Assembly (NCBI GenBank): GCA_002393165.1
Contig: DGIF01000044.1
Span: 1 to 9,162 of the forward strand
DNA length: 9,162 nucleotides
Source: Candidatus Saccharibacteria bacterium UBA3829
Lineage (GTDB): Bacteria > Patescibacteriota > Saccharimonadia > Saccharimonadales > Saccharimonadaceae
Direction of reading: 5' to 3'
Shown piece by piece: positions 4,340 to 9,162 of the stretch. A program made the translations under genes and the position numbers. Under the pieces are notes generated by a model. That model did not search any database. It saw only the letters and a list, made by a program, of their open reading frames with translations, and had not been told where the DNA came from. Position 1 is the stretch's first letter; each line of letters starts with the position of its first letter.

Positions 4340-5308
4340 GTCGGGCTCCCGAACGTCGGAAAGTCCACGCTGTTTAACGCTCTCACTAACGCTGGCGCCC
4401 TCGCTGCGAATTATCCTTTTGCTACCATCGAACCAAACGTTGGTATCGTGCCAGTGCCAGATGAACGTCTTGATGTCCTTGCTAAAATGTACAACACGGA
4501 CAAAATCGTCCCCGCCACCGTCGAATTTGTTGACATCGCCGGCCTAGTCCAGGGCGCAAGCAAGGGCGAAGGCCTCGGCAATAAATTCCTCGCCCACATC
4601 CGCGAATGTCAAGCCATTTGTCACGTTGTCCGCGCCTTCAAAAATGACGACATCCTCCGCGCCGACCAAAAACTCGTCACCGACATCGTAGTACAAGCCA
4701 AAGATGACATTGATATCATCAATCTAGAGTTGCAGCTCGCCGACGAAGAAACCCGCACTAAAATAGAAGCCAAGCGCAAAAAGGATCCAGCCGACGAAAA
4801 CATCCCCTATCTCACCGATAAACCAGTCATCTATATGTTCAACGTAGACGAAAACGGCCTCACCGACCAAGACCTGCAGGGAAAGCTCCGCGAGCTAGTC
4901 AAGCCAGCTCAATCTATTTTTGTCAATGCCAAACTCGAAGAAGAAATGTCCGGCATGAGCCGCGAAGAACGCAAAGAATTCCTCGCAAGCTACGGCGTCA
5001 AGCACGACGCATTGGAAGAGCTCATCAAAGCCGCCTATGACACTTTGAATCTCCAATCTTTCCTCACCGCCGGCAAAAAGGAATGCCGCGCCTGGACTAT
5101 CCATAAAGGCGCCACCGCTCCCGAGGCCGCCGGCACCATCCACACCGATTTTCAACGCGGTTTCATCGCGGCCTCCATTTGCAATTACGACGACTTAAAA
5201 GAATACGGCTCCGAGCAAGCCGTCAAAGCCGCCGGCAAGCTCCGCACTGAAGGTAAAACCTACGTCATGCAAGATGGCGATGTGGTCGAATTCAAGTTCA
5301 ACGTCTAA
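4319..5308 (+). CDS. ychF: YchF/Obg-family ribosome-associated ATPase, 329 aa
   Basis: A P-loop protein of the Obg family that binds ribosomes and prefers ATP to GTP. P-loop GLPNVGKST at residues 9-17, G3 motif DIAGL at 72-76 followed by VQGASKGEGLGNKFL, and NVDE at 175-178 in place of NKxD, the YchF mark for ATP preference. The TGS domain is C-terminal, about residues 244-329 (LQSFLTAGKKECRAW to the end FKFNV). At 329 aa it is about 35 residues shorter than the usual 363. The loss falls in the helical coiled-coil insertion (about 138-167), where only a short charged stretch remains. The start is ATG 4319; a TTG two codons earlier lies inside the repeated GGTTGGTT. The first seven codons and the leader are repeated at 3103 and 3434. 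It converges with the rnhB-yraN fusion, 26 bases apart, with no strong terminator between. Confidence 0.97.
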   Translation: MNLKIGIVGLPNVGKSTLFNALTNAGALAANYPFATIEPNVGIVPVPDERLDVLAKMYNTDKIVPATVEFVDIAGLVQGASKGEGLGNKFLAHIRECQAICHVVRAFKNDDILRADQKLVTDIVVQAKDDIDIINLELQLADEETRTKIEAKRKKDPADENIPYLTDKPVIYMFNVDENGLTDQDLQGKLRELVKPAQSIFVNAKLEEEMSGMSREERKEFLASYGVKHDALEELIKAAYDTLNLQSFLTAGKKECRAWTIHKGATAPEAAGTIHTDFQRGFIAASICNYDDLKEYGSEQAVKAAGKLRTEGKTYVMQDGDVVEFKFNV

Positions 5309-5334
5309 GACACCTGAGCTCAAAAACTAGCGTT

Positions 5335-6294
5335 TCAAAGCACCAGCCAATCTTCCACCAAAAATTCATCACCAAACACTGATGCCGCCGCAAGCAGTAC
5401 GTCTCTATTCCGAAACTCCGGATGGCATTTTAAAAACACCGCTGCCGCAAACTTCATTTTCTCCAACTTTTTAGCGTCAATCGCCGCAAAACCACCACCG
5501 CGAGACTCACTAGCTCGATACTTTACTTCCGTAAAATATATCTTTCCGCCAGACTCAGACACGATATCAATTTCGCAAAACTTCGTTTTGAAATTTCGCG
5601 CCATAATTCTATGTCCCAAACCCTCCAGATATTCGCACACCGCCGTCTCACCCCGCCCACCAATTTCTGTTGTATTTTTTACAACATGTTTCTCTAGTGG
5701 CTTTTCAAACCCCACCATACTTTTAATTGGCTCAAAGCTCTTGCGGTGCTCATAGCAAATCCCAAACTCGCGAATCGCTTTGAGATGCGCCGCCGTCCCG
5801 TAACCAACGTGTTTCTCAAACCCATACCCCGGGAACTTCGCCCCCGCCTCATACATATAATGGTCCCGCGCCACCTTTGCCACAATTGACGCTGCCGACA
5901 CTTCCTTAATCAGATCATCCGCTTTCACTACCGTAGACACAAACCGCTCCAATGTGGTCCCGGACAAAAAGTTCACCTTCCCGTCTATCACAATTTGCGA
6001 AAAGCTCACCTTCCTTTCTCGCACTTTTTCAACCGCCCGCCTCGTCGCCAACCTAAGCGCCCCGGCAACGCCGAGCTCGTCAATCTCGTTCGGGCTCACC
6101 CACCCCAAACCTACCGCCGCCGCTTCCGCCAAAATCACCCCTGATAAAACTTCTCGCTTTTTCGCAGTCAACTTTTTTGAATCTTTCAATTCTTCGACCC
6201 AGGCCGGTTTTTCGTCTGGCAAAATCACCGCCCCCACAACAAGCGGACCCGCTAGGGGTCCGCGTCCAACTTCATCTATTCCGAGAATCGCCAT
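5335..6294 (-). CDS. rnhB: fused ribonuclease HII and YraN (UPF0102) nuclease-like protein, 319 aa
   Basis: Residues 1-195 are RNase HII, which cuts the RNA strand of RNA:DNA hybrids and single ribonucleotides in DNA. Visible are GIDEVGRGPLAGP (D7, E8), VIDGK (D104), KADDLIKEVSAASIVAK (D126 in the fourth acidic position) and YGTAAHLKAIREFG followed by HRKSFEP. After a linker of about 15 residues comes a complete YraN domain (about 212-319): GRGETAVCEYL, then CEIDIV (E241, D243), then FTEVKYR (E256, K258), the PD-(D/E)xK nuclease-like pattern. The two parts are usually separate neighbouring genes; here one frame with no internal stop joins them. The ATG at 6294 overlaps the rplS stop (TAATG), which indicates translational coupling. 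This is the last gene of the leftward run. The activity of YraN is uncertain in any organism. Confidence 0.93.
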   Translation of the reverse strand: MAILGIDEVGRGPLAGPLVVGAVILPDEKPAWVEELKDSKKLTAKKREVLSGVILAEAAAVGLGWVSPNEIDELGVAGALRLATRRAVEKVRERKVSFSQIVIDGKVNFLSGTTLERFVSTVVKADDLIKEVSAASIVAKVARDHYMYEAGAKFPGYGFEKHVGYGTAAHLKAIREFGICYEHRKSFEPIKSMVGFEKPLEKHVVKNTTEIGGRGETAVCEYLEGLGHRIMARNFKTKFCEIDIVSESGGKIYFTEVKYRASESRGGGFAAIDAKKLEKMKFAAAVFLKCHPEFRNRDVLLAAASVFGDEFLVEDWLVL

Positions 6295-6797
6295 TAAGCT
6301 TCGGTTTTCTCTTCAGCTTCTTTTGGCGCCTCAACTGTCTCAGTTGCTTCTGTAGCTTCATCAACTTCTGGAGTTTCTACTACTTCAACTTCCGCCTCTT
6401 CTACTACTTCTTCTGGCACCGTTACGTCATTTACCGCCGCGCGGTCAAAATCTTTACCACGAAGACGTGCCGACTTGCCAGAGCGTTGACGTAGATAAGA
6501 AAGGTTATTGCGACGCACTTTCGAACGCTTCGTAATCTCAATCTTCTCTACGAGTGGAGAATGAATCAAATAAGATTTCTCCACACCTACACCAGAAGTT
6601 ACCTTACGCACTACGATCCGCGCAGTGTGAGATTCTTTGCGATCTACACGAATCACTACACCCTCAAACACCTGCAAACGAAACTTACTACCTTCCTTAA
6701 TTTTTTGGGTCACTTTTACGGTATCACCAGACCGGACGTCTACCACCGCTTTCTTTTTTTGAGCGTCACCAATTTGCTTTAGAATAGAAAAACTCAT
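6294..6797 (-). CDS. rplS: 50S ribosomal protein L19 with acidic C-terminal tail, 167 aa
   Basis: Residues 1-117 are a full L19, a protein of the 30S-50S interface: SGDTVKVTQKIKEGSKFRLQ, FEGVVIRVDR, TARIVVRKVTSGVGVEKSY, HSPLVEKIEITKRSKVRRNNL and YLRQRSGKSARLRGK. The bacterial protein is normally about 115 residues. The remaining 50 residues are a low-complexity tail of Glu, Val, Thr and Ala (about 16 Glu), opposite in charge to the basic core and probably disordered. The ATG at 6797 is preceded by AAAAGG at a suitable distance and by its own promoter (6830-6858). It overlaps the following rnhB-yraN start by one base. The order rplS then rnhB is common in bacteria and supports both calls. Confidence 0.95.
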   Translation of the reverse strand: MSFSILKQIGDAQKKKAVVDVRSGDTVKVTQKIKEGSKFRLQVFEGVVIRVDRKESHTARIVVRKVTSGVGVEKSYLIHSPLVEKIEITKRSKVRRNNLSYLRQRSGKSARLRGKDFDRAAVNDVTVPEEVVEEAEVEVVETPEVDEATEATETVEAPKEAEEKTEA

Positions 6798-6829
6798 ATT
6801 TTACCTTTTATATTAGACAATTATCTGTT

Positions 6830-6858
6830 ATTTTACCATACTTGTTTTAATTTTTCAA
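6830..6858 (-). promoter_or_regulatory. promoter of rplS (TTGAAA, 17 bases, TGGTAAAAT)
   Basis: On the minus strand TTGAAA (6858-6853) is followed after exactly 17 bases by TAAAAT (6835-6830), preceded by TGG. The -35 box uses the last codons of ruvA (Leu-Lys). Transcription should start near 6823 and give a leader of about 26 bases. That leader contains the near-palindrome AGATAATTGTCT (about 6814-6825), which might bind a regulator. Confidence 0.7.
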
Positions 6859-7422
6859 GGCCATTTTTACCCGTTCCTCTACCGGTAGTGTCGAATCTAC
6901 TTTCTCTAACGCCGCAGTTGCCTCTTTAAGCGGGAACCCTAGTGCAATTAAGGCATCCAGCGCTTCGTCATTTTCTGGCATCACCGCTATAGATTTCACT
7001 TCTGTCGCTCCATACCGACTCGGTATTCCTACTTTATCACGAAGATCCACTATCACTCTCTCAGCTGACTTTTTCCCTACACCAGACGCTTTCGCGATAA
7101 ACGCTGCATCTGCATTCGCAATCGCATTTCTCACCTCTTCCGCCTCGGCTAGCGACAGTATTGCAACCGCCGCTTTCGGCCCAATCCCCTGCACTGATAT
7201 TAATAGCTCAAAAATCTTCTTTGCCGCTAGACTTGAAAACCCATACAATTCCTCCGTATTCTCCCGCACATTATGATAAGTATAAAACTTCCTTTCTTCA
7301 CCCAAAGTCACATTTTCAAAGTCTGGCGTCGGTACAGCTATTTCGTATCCCACTCCATTTACGTCAATCGTCAAAAAACTCCCAAACTTTTCTTCAATCA
7401 TACCTCTAAGATGTGCTATCAT
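6847..7422 (-). CDS. ruvA: Holliday junction branch migration protein RuvA, 191 aa
   Basis: RuvA tetramers hold the four-way junction and load the RuvB motor during recombination and fork repair. The normal three-domain layout is present: an OB-like domain (residues 1-63, starting MIAHLRGMIE with VNGVGYEIAVP), two helix-hairpin-helix motifs (VQGIGPKAA at 78-86 and ASGVGKKSA at 112-120, followed by ERVIVDLRDK), and a C-terminal RuvB-contacting domain after a flexible linker (about 150-191, DEALDALIALGFPLKEATAAL). The length is normal. The start is fixed by GGAG five bases upstream and by an ATGA overlap with the ruvC stop. ruvB is not in this window. The last codons double as the -35 box of rplS. 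Confidence 0.97.
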   Translation of the reverse strand: MIAHLRGMIEEKFGSFLTIDVNGVGYEIAVPTPDFENVTLGEERKFYTYHNVRENTEELYGFSSLAAKKIFELLISVQGIGPKAAVAILSLAEAEEVRNAIANADAAFIAKASGVGKKSAERVIVDLRDKVGIPSRYGATEVKSIAVMPENDEALDALIALGFPLKEATAALEKVDSTLPVEERVKMALKN

Positions 7423-7952
7423 TTTATCTCCTTTCTTTTTCGCGAATTCGAAAACTTATCTACTTCTTGTACTTCATCCTCACGATATAGCAAACTACAC
7501 GTCACCGCTGCCGCCAGCGCATCTGCAGCATCGTCTGGCTTTGGTTTCTCTTTAAGACTCAAGTGCACTCGCGCCATTTCTTCCATCTGAGTCTTAGTAG
7601 CGGACCCATACCCAGTTAAAGCCTTCTTGATCTCATTTGGTGTATATTCCCGGATCTTCGCCCCACTTTGTTTCGCAACAAGTAATATCACCCCCCGTGC
7701 CTCCGCCACCGCAATACCCGTCGTAATATTTTTCGAAAAAAACAGTTTTTCCACTGCTACCACATCTGGTTTCGTCTGTTCAAATACCAACTTCAAAGAT
7801 TCATACAATTCTTTTAATCTTTCCGGCATCGGCGCATCCACCATCGTCGTCACCGCGCCATAATCTAACGCCTTCGCATCCGCTCGACTCGATGTCTCGA
7901 TCAATCCAAACCCACAGATTCCAATACCCGGATCAATTCCTAAAATCCTCAT
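7419..7952 (-). CDS. ruvC: crossover junction endodeoxyribonuclease RuvC, 177 aa
   Basis: RuvC dimers cut Holliday junctions symmetrically. It has an RNase H-like fold with the four acidic catalytic residues in place: D7 (MRILGIDPGIGICGFGLIE), E68 (VVAVEKLFFSKN), and D141 and D144 (KPDDAADALAAAV). YTPNEIKKALTGYGSATKTQ, which carries the junction-contacting loop, is typical. The core is normal. A charged C-terminal tail (about 157-177, ending SNSRKRKEIK) extends past the catalytic domain. Its ATG overlaps the radA stop (ATGA), and its own TGA overlaps the ruvA start. Only a weak AGG precedes the start, so translation probably depends on coupling to radA. Confidence 0.97.
   Translation of the reverse strand: MRILGIDPGIGICGFGLIETSSRADAKALDYGAVTTMVDAPMPERLKELYESLKLVFEQTKPDVVAVEKLFFSKNITTGIAVAEARGVILLVAKQSGAKIREYTPNEIKKALTGYGSATKTQMEEMARVHLSLKEKPKPDDAADALAAAVTCSLLYREDEVQEVDKFSNSRKRKEIK
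7428..7434 (-). promoter_or_regulatory. Shine-Dalgarno site of ruvA inside the end of ruvC
   Basis: AAAGGAG on the minus strand, five bases before ATG 7422, lying in the last codons of ruvC. It supports independent loading on ruvA in addition to coupling through the ATGA overlap. Confidence 0.75.
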
Positions 7953-9160
7953 TTTACATACCTAATTAATGTTTCTCTCAAATCCTTGGCTGGTATTACG
8001 AATGGATTTTTAACCGTCTTTGGCGCTATCGCGTGCTTAAAGCCTAGTTTTTTCGCTTCGGCAATTCTCTGATCCGCCCGAAACGCCGACCGTATCTCGC
8101 CACCTAATCCAACCTCGCCAAATACCACGTATTTTTCATCCAACTTTCGCCCGGCTACCGCCGAAGCAATCGCCATACACACCGCAAGATCCGCCGCCGA
8201 ATCCGCAAGTTTCATTCCACCAACCACATTAATAAATATATCTTTGTCCGCCAGTTTTAATTTCGTCCGCCGCTCCAACACCGCGATCAAAAGATTCAGT
8301 CGGTTGAGATCAAAACCCGAAGCGGTCCGTTTTGGATAACCAAAATTAGTCGTCGTAGCGAGGGCCTGAATTTCCACTAAAATCGGTCGATTGCCTTCCA
8401 AAGTAGCAAGAATCACTGAACCATCTGTATTGGTCCGTTCTGCTAACAGCGCCGCCGATGGGTTTTGCACCTCATGAAGCCCCGTTCCCAACATCTCAAA
8501 AATCGCCACTTCATTCGTTGAGCCAAATCGATTTTTCACCGCCCGTACCGTCTTAAACCCACCATACCTATCGCCCTCAAACTGCAACACTACGTCCACT
8601 AGGTGTTCCAATACCTTCGGACCGGCCAGCGTGCCATCTTTCGTCACATGCCCCACAATCACCACCGCCGTATCGGTCGCTTTTGCCGCTCGGATAATCA
8701 AATTACCACAATTCGTCACCTGCGACACTGTCCCCGGCGCCGAAGCGATCTCGTCCATCGCCAAAGTCTGAATCGAATCTACAATCACAAGATCAAACTC
8801 GCCAGTTTCAATCGTCTTGGCTATGTCGTTACCAGAAGTCGAAGCCGCAAAGTTTAATCTCTCCGATTTCGCCCCAAGCCTTTCCGCTCTCAGCTTTACT
8901 TGTCCCGCCGACTCCTCCCCGGAAACGTAAAGTACATCCTTACCGTTCGCTACTTTTGCACAAATTTGCATCAAAAGCGTAGATTTTCCAATCCCCGGCT
9001 GGCCAGCCAATAAGCACACCGATCCCAACAAAATACCACCACCCAGCACCATATCCAAATCGTTAAAACCAGTCAAAAGTCTCGCCTTCGCATCGCTTGG
9101 CACCACTTGTGACAATTTCACGAAATCCAATTTCTTGCCGGAAACTCTCCCTTTTTCAAT
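7949..9160 (-). CDS. radA: DNA repair protein RadA (5' partial)
   Basis: RadA is a RecA-like, DnaB-type helicase that extends recombination intermediates. About 404 residues are visible. The frame stays open to the right edge (IEKGRVSGKK precedes the Leu codon at 9130), so the N-terminal C4 zinc finger and true start lie outside. Counting from that Leu: Walker A GQPGIGKST at 43-51, YVSGEES at 68-74, Walker B LVIVD at 114-118, the RadA-specific KNRFG at 199-203, and a C-terminal Lon-protease-like domain (about 235-393) with GGMKLADSAADLAVCMAIAS and FGEVGLGGEIR. That domain has no Ser-Lys protease dyad, as normal for RadA. A TTG codon at 9130 could be taken as a start, but the upstream residues match RadA and make this unlikely. 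It is the first visible gene of the radA-ruvC-ruvA run, with an ATGA overlap to ruvC. Confidence 0.96.
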   Translation of the reverse strand: MEKGRVSGKKLDFVKLSQVVPSDAKARLLTGFNDLDMVLGGGILLGSVCLLAGQPGIGKSTLLMQICAKVANGKDVLYVSGEESAGQVKLRAERLGAKSERLNFAASTSGNDIAKTIETGEFDLVIVDSIQTLAMDEIASAPGTVSQVTNCGNLIIRAAKATDTAVVIVGHVTKDGTLAGPKVLEHLVDVVLQFEGDRYGGFKTVRAVKNRFGSTNEVAIFEMLGTGLHEVQNPSAALLAERTNTDGSVILATLEGNRPILVEIQALATTTNFGYPKRTASGFDLNRLNLLIAVLERRTKLKLADKDIFINVVGGMKLADSAADLAVCMAIASAVAGRKLDEKYVVFGEVGLGGEIRSAFRADQRIAEAKKLGFKHAIAPKTVKNPFVIPAKDLRETLIRYVK

Positions 9161-9162
9161 CG

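Noticed and set aside
4895..5155. Minus-strand reading frames over ychF, and plus-strand ones over rnhB-yraN, ruvA and radA
   Set aside because: They are shadows of well-supported genes in other frames, with biased composition and no start signals.
5309..5334. Bidirectional terminator between ychF and rnhB-yraN
   Set aside because: Only the short palindrome GAGCTC and a few A residues are seen; too weak to call.
7949..9130. TTG 9130 as the true start of radA
   Set aside because: The frame continues to the window edge with sensible RadA residues and the zinc finger is still missing, so the gene is cut by the edge.

Overview
The window most likely comes from a Candidate Phyla Radiation bacterium, and Candidatus Saccharibacteria (TM7) is the best guess. 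This rests on overall protein character: a short YchF, ribosomal protein L19 with a long acidic tail, an RNase HII fused to YraN, and small genes with TGNTATAAT promoters. No 16S or other phylogenetic marker is present, so this is an inference of roughly 70% confidence. The standard genetic code is supported, because several intact genes (nitrilase, rnhB-yraN, ruvC, radA) end in TGA and none contains an internal TGA.

Left part (1-1111). The C-terminal part of a larger, probably secreted protein with a lectin/LamG-like beta-rich domain reads rightward off the window edge. Facing it is a dead Nudix hydrolase gene with a perfect Nudix box spacing but two in-frame stops and a frameshift.

Middle part (1112-4318), an AT-rich accessory block. 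All genes lie on the minus strand: a conserved hypothetical protein of 124 aa, a nitrilase-family amidohydrolase of 256 aa, a four-helix membrane protein of 154 aa, a one-helix small protein of 72 aa and a metallo-beta-lactamase-fold hydrolase of 209 aa. The block is punctuated by three copies of a hairpin element. Two of these repeat the promoter, leader and first seven codons of ychF almost exactly and then close into a hairpin. The real ychF start (4268-4339) is the fourth member. The element lies on the 5' side of each minus-strand gene or gene pair, and in three copies it carries back-to-back -10 boxes, one for the cargo gene and one for the hairpin or ychF. This is the most unusual feature of the window.

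Right part (4319-9162), a conserved core. ychF (ribosome-associated ATPase) runs rightward and converges on a leftward run: radA (5' end outside the window), ruvC, ruvA, rplS and an rnhB-yraN fusion. radA/ruvC and ruvC/ruvA are coupled by ATGA overlaps and rplS/rnhB-yraN by TAATG. The rplS gene has its own promoter, whose -35 box sits in the last codons of ruvA. The run combines recombination and Holliday-junction processing (RadA, RuvC, RuvA), RNA:DNA hybrid removal (RNase HII) and ribosome assembly (L19). ruvB is not in the window. No tRNA, rRNA, CRISPR array, transposase or integrase gene was found.
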